Below are positions 37,760 through 49,300 of a DNA stretch of 64,000 bases, one piece after another (positions within the stretch are counted from its first letter, which is position 1; the number at the start of each line of letters is the position of its first letter). The stretch comes from Enoplosus armatus (lineage: Eukaryota > Chordata > Actinopteri > Centrarchiformes > Enoplosidae), in assembly GCF_043641665.1 (NCBI RefSeq), contig NC_092183.1:22540501-22604500 (forward strand), written 5' to 3'. A model generated the notes under the pieces. It made no database searches, was not told the DNA's origin, and was given only the letters and a program-made list of their open reading frames with translations. A program made the translations under genes and the position numbers.

Positions 37760-39480
37760 GTCCCATTTCATGACTTTCCTCATTCACTTAACTGAGATCA
37801 ATAATAAAGCAGTGGATAAATGGAGAGTAAAAAAAAAAATGTTGTGGTTGGTCTATGTAACGCTTCTCTATCAGCACCCTGTAGCGGGTAACCCAGGGGC
37901 CCCATCGCCACCTTCCACGGCCCCTACACCAGTCAGAGCACAGCTAGTGACCACAGCCTGACCCCAAGAGCTACAGGAGCTGTTACTATCAGATGGTAAT
38001 GATGTCACAGGGTTGCACTGATTTTGAACTGGATCTTAATTAAGAAAGGAACTTATATATATTACTCAGAGTTTGTATTTTCTTTTGCACATTAAACAGA
38101 TAGATGTCATTGATACGGGGTTGTTTGCATTGTGGTGCATCGTTGAAAGGCAGGACCCTGTGAGCAGAACTGTGAGCTTTCCTCTGTGTGCGAGGCAACA
38201 GGACCCTTTTATACGACCCCAGGTTGAGCTGTTGTCAGGGGACCCAAAGGTGTCTAGCAGTGCCTCCTACTGGGAGAAGAGGGAGGGACGTGTCCAGTCC
38301 CAAAGTCTCAAGCCTTTGCATTTTTTGAACAGAATGAATCCGTATATTTATATATATATTTGTTCATTCCTACAGCAGCTGCGTAGAAATAAACCGGCCA
38401 AAGGAAACCAAATTTATAAAATGCAACAAAAGTTACTGGGCCATAAAACAGAACTAACTAATAACTTCACAAATCTGAGTTTGTTTGTCAGTATCAAAGT
38501 ATCACAATGTGACTACAATGCATATCTTCAGGTCAGTATAAACTAAATGAGGAGAAAACGGACTACAGTGTAAACTATACAGAAAACTGAGGCACATATA
38601 CCATTTGTACTGTATTTACATGGGACTTGCTACCAGTGAAGTAACATTACGCATTAAACCAAACCAAATAGTGAAATGCTTACTGTGCTTGCATCATTAA
38701 GTATTCATTAAGTATGATGAATGATGTATTAATTAGCAAATATCTAAACGTGTATTCTGTACAGTAGGTTTGTGTTAATTCGGCTCCACAATGACCCATC
38801 ATGAGAGCCCCTGCTGGACACTGAGGCCGGAACCAGCACTTTTTTCCAGCACAAACCCAGACCCCATCCATCATGTGTCGCAACACCCTCCAGCTTCAGG
38901 CCTCAGCTGGACAATAGACAACAGCTAATGACCCTTTCAAACGCAATAGAGAACTCCAAAGATACTCTCAGCTTTGACAACAACAAGAGCTAAAAGGAAA
39001 TCCAGGTCCTCGAGGGCGGGAGGCTACGTCTTCAAGCGTTTGGACGACCTGATTGGGACATTTTCATGCAAGTCAGTTTGTTTCCACGACCGAGAAATGG
39101 GATTTGACTGGACTGGCCATTGGCTTTGGTTCACTCGGAGGTGAACATGCAAGCGTTTGTCAGCATGTCGAGATGGATGTGGCTCCAGGGTGCTGACCAG
39201 AGGACCACATCCAGTGAAGCCTCAGAGCATCCTTTCATTTCCACAAACCAACTGGAGGACCACTATGTCTATATATAGCCATGTCAAGGGATGGTTCTTG
39301 TGGTTGTGGTCTTTCAAGTTGTCACTGGTCCTGTAGATTAGCCCATATAAGTGAGACTCTTTGTTTACATCATTTTCATTTGATAATTCTTTTTTTTTGG
39401 CTCAATCCATTCAAACCTCTACAGACAGTAAAAACTTTACTGGGAGTGGTGTAAGCCTATTCAAGTTATTTGACTTTTAC
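37760..39480. other. Intergenic DNA, nothing recognised
   Basis: The longest frame (38073-38546, +) shows no domain and runs through an ATATAT stretch; I do not support it as a gene. No repeat identified with confidence. Confidence 0.5.
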
Positions 39481-39489
39481 TTCCACTAC

Positions 39490-39745
39490 TACTACTACTA
39501 CACTACTTTCACTAAACACAAGCACCAATAAGCACAGCTGAGGCCAATGGGAATGTCTTTAGTTTTGCAGGTATTTGGTCATAAACCAAGTATTGCACAA
39601 ATTGAAATGTTGACCTGACGGTGGCCAAAGTTTTGTACAATTCACCCTGAATGTTTGTATAAAACATTTTATGTCAATCCATCCAATGGTTGTTGAGATA
39701 TTTCAGGTTGACCGACCAACCATCCGACTGACGTCCCCAGAGCCA
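39490..39745 (+). repeat. Interspersed repeat copy (14-kb family)
   Basis: AGCACAGCTGAGGCCAATGGGAATG, TGCAGGTATTTGGTCATAAACC, TTGACCTGACGGTGGC, CCATCCAATGGTTGTTGAGATATTTC and GACCGACCAACC. Fuller than the 30.5-kb copy. Confidence 0.7.
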
Positions 39746-41630
39746 CAGAGCTGCTAGCATGGCTTAAAAGTACGACGTGAGGTTTAGCACTCCTCCTGGA
39801 CAATTCAATCAGCAATGACCAAATAACACACTGTCAACCTGGGGTTTTTGGGACCCCTTCGGTTCTGGGGCCCCCATGCAGTTGCCCACTTTGCCTGGTA
39901 AGTAATCCAGCCCTGACCGAGTCCATTAGAGCCATCAACATGTGCTTTCAGACTGGTTGGAAAATGAAATCAGTTTAAACAATAGCATTTCAACCAGATG
40001 ACTCAAACCTTTATTAAGTTGGGATCTAACAAACATCTGTTGCAGAGGCTGTGGGCAAACTGCTTTCATGTCGGGTTACTGGGGCACTTCGTACCTTTCT
40101 GGGAGCTCTTGGCCATGTTAATTATGCGTCTTTGAAGCAAGGCCTTTTTAGCATAATCAGTGTGGAAACATAATGAAAATATTTCCAATTAATGGACCAA
40201 AGCCAGACGTCCCTTAGAGCCGTTATGAAACACCTAGTTGTTCAGACTTTCTCCTGTTTTCAGAGCCTACCTGACATAAAGGGGACCGCACCAAAACACA
40301 TCAAAAGATCATGAAAGTGGCTCCTTTCAGGCTCCACACAACACGCTCCTTCTGCCCTCCACCTCTCCCACAACATCGGAATATAAAGAATAGGCTTGAT
40401 GAGGATGAATTATGCAGACACTTTTTTTTTTTTTTTTTGTGGGTGTGTTTGGTCTGATGAGGAGGATGATAGGCTGCGGAGCTCTCCGACTGCGTAGGGT
40501 CAGACAGGGCAAGATGAAGGGAGGGTTTCGAATGGGAGCTGCTGCACATTACTGCCAATGGGTTAGGACCATGTATGGCTATAAAACCACAGGATCGTGG
40601 GCTTTGTAATGTCTGTATTGTGACTTCTTTGGCTGCAGGAGTAATTAAAAAAAAAAGTGAATCCCTGGTGACAAAGCTACAATATTGACTTTAGATTCAT
40701 GGTCCAACTTTACCGTCCAACTCACGTAAGAATGGAAACTTGTCCTTGGTCTCAATCCCTCAACCAGGGCATAAATGCATGGTAAAACCCCATAATTCAG
40801 TACAATACACAAAGATACAAATAATAAAGTGTGTGTGTGTGTGTGTGTGTGTGAATGAGACCTAATCTGTGAAGCGCATTTACCATTTAACCCATGAATG
40901 TGTAGAAAGGTTGAATCTTCAAAAATGGCTTTAATTTCTAATTTGAACTCTCGCAGGCTTGAGGTGCCCAATTTACAAATCCCAAATACCTCCCTCCTCT
41001 GGAGCAGCGTCTCTAAAAGCTACCCCTCTCTTTGACTAAGATATCAAATTGTGTGAAAATCCAGCTTCATATCCATCTATCACTGGTGTCAGTCTAAATG
41101 AATTCTGATTATGTATTCAGAGTGATCTAAACAGAAAGCTCAGTCTATCTCTCTAGACTCCATGCAATATTTACAGTAAATAGTGAACTCCATTTGCCTC
41201 CTTCAGAGGCGGCACTATTAATAATTATATGAAGTTCATGTCAGTGGCTTTTTAAACACAATATAATTTTGCCTGTCACCTTCTGGTCCCCAAAACAGCG
41301 GGTTCTTGTTGCTTATTTCACATCCAACGGTTGCGGTGGCACTGACGATAACTTAGTGTTGTCTATTATGTGTCTTGTTTGTGAGGTGTAAATACGCTCA
41401 TTATTTGTCACGCTGTGCAGCCCAAACATTGTTCAAAGATAACATCATGATCAACCAAATATGTCAGGGTGAATTTGGGGGGGGGTACATAAAATGCCAC
41501 ACCCCGCCTGCCCCGCCGCAACTGCAAACAGCCTGATTTGGCAAATGAGTGCTGCTCTGGAGAGGCTGCTTCAATTACACACAAAAAAACTCTTATTCTG
41601 TATTTGCTCTTGTCTGCAAGTATGGAGCTG
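39746..41630. other. Intergenic DNA with simple repeats
   Basis: Contains a T run at about 40422-40438, a (GT)n run at about 40830-40853 and no supported gene. I searched the minus strand here for a transmembrane exon to pair with the VAMP exon at 42.6 kb and found none. Confidence 0.5.
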
Positions 41631-41637
41631 TAGCAGA

Positions 41638-41725
41638 GAGGCAATTAGCCTAGCTTAGCATAAACACTGAGTGCAGGGGGGAAAACAGCTAGCCCGGCTG
41701 TCTTCAAAGTTTAGAACTCTTTCAT
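41638..41725 (+). repeat. Fragment of the 'tagcttagcataaa' repeat
   Basis: AATTAGCCTAGCTTAGCATAAACACTG followed by GGGGGGAAAACAGCTAGCCCGGCT. Confidence 0.65.
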
Positions 41726-42159
41726 TGTATTGTGTTTAGCTCTGCATTAAAGTCATTTAAAACATACTGAGCCTTCAGAGACATAGTGAAACGGTCTGTT
41801 CTGAAACTATCCACATGAAGATTGCACTCATTAAAATTGGTGATGCCCCACCACCTCGTCCAGTCTGGGGGGGGGTTATAGTTATTATTAGTTACACTGT
41901 GGTGTACTGGATCCCAGTGTTTTTTTCCCCTATAAACAAACTATTGTCAACTGGTTTCCCTCATCACTGGTCTCTCGCTTCCACGCATCAGATGGCCCTC
42001 ACTCGCCCCTCGGTCTCTCTCTCTCTCTGGCTGCAGCTCCTCATCCCCGGAGTGTTGAGCGCTAACTTTGTTGTGCTGGTGTGATCTGGCTCACTCCATC
42101 CTCTCTCCAATTATTCATCTTTGGGCTACTGGTGTCCCTGTATGTCTCTGTGAGTGTGT

Positions 42160-42161
<2 letters not shown>

Positions 42162-42202
<41 letters not shown>
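42162..42202. repeat. (GT)n microsatellite
   Basis: About nineteen GT units, ending in GCGTGTAG. Confidence 0.95.
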
Positions 42203-42205
<3 letters not shown>

Positions 42206-42554
42206 AGTACTGTATAGAAGCGTGCGTTGAATTCATAATCATCTTAGACAAGTGTTTCTGTTCCTTTATTTTTTTCATTTATGTCAGCATGATCTTAATG
42301 AGCCCTCCATCTGGACGTTGAGCTGATGTTAGCCGAGAGCTAACGATGCACTGCTGCAGGCTGAATCTAGATTAATTTTCGCTATCAAGTCATTCTTTGG
42401 AACACCCTCTCTGTTGTGTTATTTCCATAGATTTAGTTCAGTGTGTTATTTAAGCCTTTTTTTTTAAATGATCCATATCTGTCTTTGAATGAATCACATG
42501 AGATTTTCTGTCACTTTTGTGCAACTCTGAATGGCTTCCTTTTTGGGTTTGTAC

Positions 42555-42716
42555 AGATTCCATTTCCTCTGCCGTAGCGAGGAGGTCGACCACGCTTTCT
42601 CCTGGTTTCGTGATTCGTTCCACGTTCTCCTGCATCTTGTCTTTGACTCCATCTATCTGATCACTCAGGGCCTGCATCTTGTCCCGTGGTGGACCGGCCA
42701 CGCCTCCTCCCTGCTC
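42555..42716 (-). pseudogene. Orphan R-SNARE (VAMP8-like) exon, probably a decayed or incomplete gene copy
   Basis: On the minus strand an acceptor (CCACCCCAG) is followed by 54 in-frame codons homologous to exon 2 of the VAMP8-like gene next door: DKMQALSDQIDGVKDKMQENVERI, shown here as DKMQALSDQ plus IDGVKDKMQ plus ENVERI, then DLLATAEEME. R-SNAREs sit on vesicles and pair with Q-SNAREs to drive fusion, using a central arginine. Here the neighbour's ILARGERL reads ITKPGESV, so that arginine is proline. The only donor near the right place (GAATCT|GTACAAAC) is weak and ends the exon one codon short of the neighbour, shifting the heptad register. Without splicing the frame runs on to 42450. 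I see no transmembrane exon downstream and no convincing first exon. It may be a duplicated relic, or part of a divergent gene such as vamp5 whose other exons I could not see. Confidence 0.6.
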
Positions 42717-42864
42717 CTGGGGTGGGGTAATAGTGTCGTGGCAAAGTGGTAATGCATGCAGCAATTTAACCACATTTTAGAATTTAACCAATGTCACGTC
42801 TATTTCAAAAGAACCTTTAACTTCCTAATGAGAGTGTCTCACTGCAACTATTGAAGGTTCTGGA

Positions 42865-43025
42865 TTGTAGAGGTGGGAAGTAACTAAGTACATTTATACA
42901 GGTACTTCAGGACAATTTTGATATACATACCTTACTGTATACTTTATTACTTTATACTTTTACATTATATTTCAGGGGAAAATATTGTTTACTCGATAAA
43001 ATAAAAAAAAACCTATATATTCTAG
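42865..43025 (+). repeat. Interspersed repeat fragment ('ggtgggaagtaactaagtaca')
   Basis: GAGGTGGGAAGTAACTAAGTACATTTATAC, then ACTTTATTACTTTATACTTTTAC, a sequence I recognise as dispersed in teleosts. Confidence 0.5.
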
Positions 43026-43654
43026 TTACTTTTCAGATTAAGATTTTATTAAAAAAACATTTTCTTTTCTTTTTATAGTATGATGCATTGCCTTACTATA
43101 GATTAAAAAGAAAATTTCTCATTTCTACCTGACCCAAATTCTAATTAAGACTTTGCAGTTCACAGCAGCTATGCTGTCCTATTTTACCATACGCAACTTT
43201 GCCCACAGATTATGAATTATGGTCAGAGCATATTCTTAAAAAGCATTCTGCCAAAACAAACATTCCTCTTTGTGTCAGTCAGTCTCTAACATTTATAGTA
43301 TAGCAATTAAGCCTATTAAATTCACTTACCATGTCTGTCTTGTCTCTTGCTGTGTTTGTGTCAAGTCTGTCACACATCCAATGCATTTAAAGATCCCATG
43401 ACTTCCTGACTGGTGATGTTATCTGTATTAGTAATTAAGTCATCAGAACGTGTCCAACAATCCTGTCTTTTTGCCTGTATTATCGAATCACACTGCCTTC
43501 CTCTCCATACCCCTCACTCACCCGCCTCAACAGGAATCACATCACAGAAGTACTGATACCTTTTCAAGGGTCAATTAAAGTGCGACTGAAATCAACTTCA
43601 GCAGCAGGAAACACCCGAATGTCCCACCTCTGTCTTTTCAGCCACGCTAGAGGC

Positions 43655-44115
43655 CTGTCTCCATGGATGGCAATGCCAGATGGTTGGTTTGTCCGCCACT
43701 TTTGTCCAGACTGAAATATCTAAACAAGTGGTAAACAACAGTTTGACTTGAGACAGATATCCATGGTCCATTTTGGCGATCCTCTAACTTTTCATCTAGT
43801 GCCACCTCCAGGCTGACATTCTCTTGACTATTTCTACGTAATTTGGATGGTTTGCCATGAACGTTTGTGCAGACATTTTCCATGCAGCGCCATCATCAGG
43901 TCAAATTTTCACTTTGGTTTATGACCAAGTATCTCAAAAACAAATGACCCTCATCTGCGCTGTGTGTTTGCTCATTAGCAAATGTTAGCATGCTCACACG
44001 ACAAACTGAGGGAGTGAACACGGTAAACACTACACCTGCCAAACATCAGCATGTTAACATTGTCATTGTGAGCATTTGGGTTAAAGCACCCCTGGTAGTG
44101 CTGCGAGCTGCAGGC
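43655..44115 (-). repeat. Interspersed repeat copy (14-kb family), reverse orientation
   Basis: GGATGGCAATGCCAGATGG, GTCCAGACTGAAATATCTAAA, TCATCTAGTGCCACCTCCAGG, ACCAAGTATCTCAAAAACAAATG and GTTAGCATGCTCACACGAC: the reverse of the blocks at 13.99-14.41 kb, with the longest 3' part of any copy here. Confidence 0.7.
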
Positions 44116-46301
44116 ATAACTGTAGATTCTTCGTCTTGTTTCTTTGTTTCCCTTCTTTAGTGTGAGCTCGCCTCAAATATTATTTGTCATTACCATTTAG
44201 CTTCTTCAAAGTTAAATTTTGTATTCACCATAACAGCAGCGGAAGCAAAGTTTTAGACCAGCCAACTAAAGTATAGAGGAATTGCTTAGAACAACTCAGT
44301 TATCTGATGTTATCAGTCAAATTCAGTTTTTGCTGTTGCTTAGTTGTGTTTGCACGAAACCTGTGAACAAACTGAAAAGCAATTAAACGAGGGAGGACAT
44401 GGTGCTCTTCATAGTTTCACTAAGAGCAAAGAACTATAAAAAGCATTGCCTCTGGTCCACGTCCTCAGGTCTCAGATTAGCCAGTCTCTGTCTCCATCTT
44501 GTGGCACTTCGACAAACAGCAAATGAGGGGACGCCTTCACCACAGAGCAGAAGTAAATACTATTTATTTCATATCAGACCATTAAAACCATTAAATACCA
44601 TAAGTCACCAGCATACTAATCAACCATTCGGGTCAGCTCAGCAGGTTTCTGGTGTTTTGAGAATGTGGATTCAAAATGACAAAGAGTTTAAGCCTTTAAC
44701 CCAATGCCAGGCCTGCTGCAGCTGGAGCCTGTAATGCTGTACACAGCGTTAATCAGGTCAGTACGAGTGTGTGAACAGAACTACTGCACCCCAAAGCCAT
44801 AGAACATAACGGATTAGTAATTGAACTGTACCATCAACACATTGGTTAAAGACTGTTATATGTTGACTATTTACACTTCATAATGGGAATTATTGTGACC
44901 TTTTTGAAGCTAAATTGGTACTGTAACAGGGGTCTTTGCTCCAGACTTGTATTCTGAAAAATGGCTGTGTGTTTTGGAATAAAATGTTCGAGTGGAAAGC
45001 TGTAGGGACCTCCTGGTTGACATGGACCCAGCAGAGGGAGCCATGGAGGGGCTGTAAATGATCTCTCTCAGCTGGTTGGCTAGGAGAGCCTGATCCTCCT
45101 AACACTGGCAGTGTGTGAACAGACCTTTAACAGCTGACCCTCGTGGTTTGTTTATTGAGTCAAAGTGCCAAAGCCATACATTTAAACTGCAATATTTCTA
45201 GAGTTAAAACACAGTGAGGAAAAAAACCCCACTATCAGTTAAAAAGGCCAATGATACTGCACAGCACAAATGTACAAATCTACAAGTCATCTTCACGTCA
45301 TCCTCCCCTCTAAGGGCCATTCACTTCTGTTGAGTAGAAAAACCACATAAGTGCACATGCAGTGTAGATTTCAGAGCTCAGGTCCCAGCTGACGTGTCCC
45401 AGCTCACTGAAACTCAACACACTTCAAGTACATACAATTATATGATTTTTGTCCTACAACTGATTTTTGTTTTTGTGCATAACAATTATTTCTGTAACTT
45501 TAAGTGTGCATTGTTGTACAAACCTCTCCTCAAACAGCCCTCACCACCAATAATAAGCTGATGACACTATTTCCAAAAGAACTGAAGCAGTGAAGCGTAT
45601 ACATTCAATAAACTGACAAATTTAAACAGAATTTCTTCTCGATTGTCTGACTACGAAGAAACTGGAAGCACTTTGAAAGGAATAAGCCCTCAAATGGTAA
45701 CATACATATCCAACACAATTCAGCCTTTCATTAAATATATTGTGACCCACAATTGTTACAGATTTGTGTTTGGCGCATTTGTCCAATGTCAGCAACAACA
45801 AAAAAAAAGTCGAAAAATGTTGCCTGATTTGTTTTAGAAACTTTCAAACTTTACAAACTGCCCTTTGTAAAAAAAAGATGCACATTCAAGACAAACATAA
45901 TGTCTCGGACACATTCATGACTTCCTCTTTGCCAGAATGAAATGGTGGTGAAACAGTTAAACCAAGAGGAGCTGACCGTGGTGATACGAGGCACACTTTG
46001 AGACCAGTGACAGTGTTTTTGCTGCGGTCAGAGGAAGACCTCAGACCTTCCAGAGACTTCTGTTTAATCTCTCAAAAATTCAAAAAATGGCTAAGCTAAG
46101 TGAAAAGGTGTCATTAAAGTTCCTTAAATCAAAGAATGAGGTCCTTGAATACCAATATAAGCATGAAGGTTACCAGTAGAAACTAACTCATCAGACAGCA
46201 GTGATTTCCTTGAGTCTATATATTACTTTGTATACTGTGCAACAGGAACGTGTTTGCTTATGATGTATTTATGTCTATATGTACATTATTTGCGTGTGTG
46301 T
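44116..46301. other. Non-coding DNA, may include the vamp8-like 3'UTR
   Basis: No gene is supported. On the minus strand (the direction of the vamp8-like gene) TTTATT on the + strand, i.e. AATAAA, occurs near 45154 and 44555; either could end that transcript. Confidence 0.4.
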
Positions 46302-49300
46302 TTATGGAGTTGTGGGTTTGGTGGGAGTGACTATAGGAGGCACAGGGGAACTGACAGGGATGACTCCGGTGGCCAGCAGGATGATGATGAGGACGATGAT
46401 GAGGACGACCACCACGATGACCACGATCAGCTTGACGTTCTTCCACCAGTAAGAGCGAGCCACTTTCTGAGACGTCTGCTTGAAGTGCTGAGCCTGAGCA
46501 GGGAGGGAGACGACAATCCATTGAAGCAACACTGAATTATGTATTTTTGGCAAAGTGGTCCAGTTCTCAATTAAAGCCACCATGTGTGGGATTTGTTGTT
46601 TTGCTCTAACCAATTAGTAGTGAGTGACGTATCCATCTTGCCCCTAGACTGTCACTGACAGCTCCCCAAAAGTGAAGCCAAAGCATCGCGATCGCCCCCT
46701 GGTGGCTGGCTGCAGTATAGGTCATAAACCCCACCCGGGCGCATGGGCGGGACCTCGATACCGCGGTTCCACCCCCAGACTATCCCCCAGGCTCCGAATG
46801 ACATCAGTGCAAGATGGCAGCGGCCGTATCCGGGATACTTTGGCTTCATTTTTGTACAGCGGGAGGAAGTGGAGACGCGCTGCTAGGTGCCTTCTTTATC
46901 CCGCCTAATAAGATTGGACTGCATCCCCAACCGGTGGAAACAGGCATAAGTGAGCACAACACCAGACTGAATTGAATTGCTGAACAGATCTGAGCTGTGG
47001 GCAGCGATTCAGAGGTCTAGAACCACGCCAACACTCATACTGCACCAATTTCCATTGGGAATGTCGCATTTTCTCTACAATTAAAAACGTGTGCCATCAT
47101 AACTAACACCTTATTCACCATTTAAATGCACACACACAACCTAATAATGGCTAGGGGAGGGTTAGTGTCTGCTACCAGCTCTCCCTTACATGTACACAGA
47201 CACCCCAGTCATGTGTCACTGATAATGACTCCTTTGTTCATGCCTGGTATTGTGCATGCAGATTCACTGGCAGAGTTTACTAGCACAGCTAAATGGACCG
47301 GAGCCATTACTAATGTTATTAGATACAGCTGTATTTCAGGAGGTGGCATGTTTTGTACAGGTGCTTCAGATAATGAAGTTACTGTGATAACTCATAACTC
47401 ATGTATACACTGAGAGAGTACAGAAACACAACATTTCCTGGACTATAAAACTAGAATTAAAAGCTGTGTGCTTTTTTTCCCCCTTAGAACTTTACTTTTT
47501 TACAGTTTTGTATAATGACATAATAACATAGGAATAAGTAAAATATAAATAGATAAATAATGAAAAAAACAACAACACAAAGACAGTAGACTGTCGGATT
47601 CATAACAGATAAAATAACTATACATCCATATATGTCTTCTACGGGTTAAACGGATAGTTGAGTTGGGGTTCTCACTACATTAACAAGCCTGTCTGGGTAT
47701 TTGCATTGCATCGATCAGCCCATATGGTGAGTTGAGATGATCACTGTATTAATAAGCTCATTAGAAGACTCCATCTCTTATCACATTTCTTATCTTATCT
47801 GCTCCATATCATGGATATCCCAGATCCTTTGGGTCCATAAATTGTACATGGATGGCTCAGGCTTTAACCAATTCATTGCAATGCATTTCTGCGGTCATCA
47901 AGATCTGCAATAAATAATTTGTAGCTCTTCCCTCTATGCCTTCAGGTTTTACCCCTAATAAGGCGATCCGTGAGTCAGCGTGGAATACCTCTCTAAGAGC
48001 TCGATGTACCTCTTCCCAGAGTGGTCTTAGTTTAGAGACTTTCCATTTGAATTCCCTCCATGTGTTTGAGCCAGCTACCAAGGGTGCTTCACAGCATATT
48101 ACCTTCCAGTCCTCTCTTGATATCTCTTGCTGCATCTTTCTTTTAATTTGTACAGAATTATTCGGGTAAGTAGAAATTCCTGACATGAACTAGAGATTAC
48201 CTTTCCCTCATCCTTGCGGGATTTACAAATTTGTCCCAACCTTCATATTTTGTTTGTCTTCCATTTCAGTCCTTTTCAGAGAACCATCTCAAAAGGGTAA
48301 CTCGGATAAAGGTTGCTGGCATTGGCTTTTTTTTAATGTTAAGCCATCGTGTATCTGTGAGGTCTCTGATACACACTGCCGAAGTTAAGCGTCCCCTGAT
48401 GACACAGAGGAGCGTAGGCTGAGCCCCGGACAGCCCGGGCACAATTTAACCACTGGTCCTAGTAGAGACAAAAGAGGCACTGTCCATCTGTCCACATCGT
48501 TACTGATACTTCTGATTAAATTCTTTTTAATCAGAAGTATCAGTAACGGAATTTGCATCATACAGTTTCTGCAGTGATGGGGGGGATATATATTCCAAGA
48601 TACTTAATACCCTCTTTATAACCTTCCAGTTATAAACTGCTGTGAGATTTTGCTTCTTATACTCATAGCCTCGGTTTTGTCTAAATCTACCTTATATCTT
48701 TCCCTTATATATATTACCTTATAAATGTCCAAATTTGGAAATATTCTCTTCAAAGTGTGGGACTGTTAATGCAGGTCCTGTCAGATGTAAAGCAGGACAT
48801 CGTCTGCATTTAGCAACATTTTGTGCTCCCTTCCTTACCAATGGTCCTATACTCATTGCAAACAGGAGGGGAGATAATGCACACCCCTGCCTGCATCCAT
48901 GTTGTAATGTAAAGGCTTCCGATCTGTATCCATGTACTTTAACTGAGGCCTGTGGACTTGAGTAAAGTGTTTGTGCCCATTTCATTTTCCTCAGTGTTTG
49001 AATTAGAAACTGCCAAAAGCCTTGAGCGCGTCCAGTGATAGAATCATTGCTTCCTGCTTCTTGCCTTGCAAGTGTGTTATTAAATGTAGCAGCCTACGGA
49101 TATTGTCTCCATAGTATCTTCCATTAATCATTTGATCTGGATGTATGACATGGGCACTGATCTTGCTCACTCGCCTAGCCACAATGGTTGTCAATACGTG
49201 AAGATCTCCATTCAGTAACGATATAGGCTGATATGACTGGCATTCTTTGTATATCACTACGACTGTTGCTTCAATCCAGGAGGGGGCCATAGCTCCAGAT

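Noticed and set aside
38073..38546. 157-codon plus-strand frame between the kinase and VAMP genes
   Set aside because: No recognisable domain, passes through an ATATAT run, no promoter or splice context, and no sign of codon bias.
37760..42550. A VAMP transmembrane exon to complete the 42.6-kb SNARE exon
   Set aside because: I scanned the minus strand for WWKN-like or Ile/Val-rich anchor sequence behind an acceptor and saw none; a hydrophobic stretch near 38.95 kb lacks the SNARE and Trp motifs.
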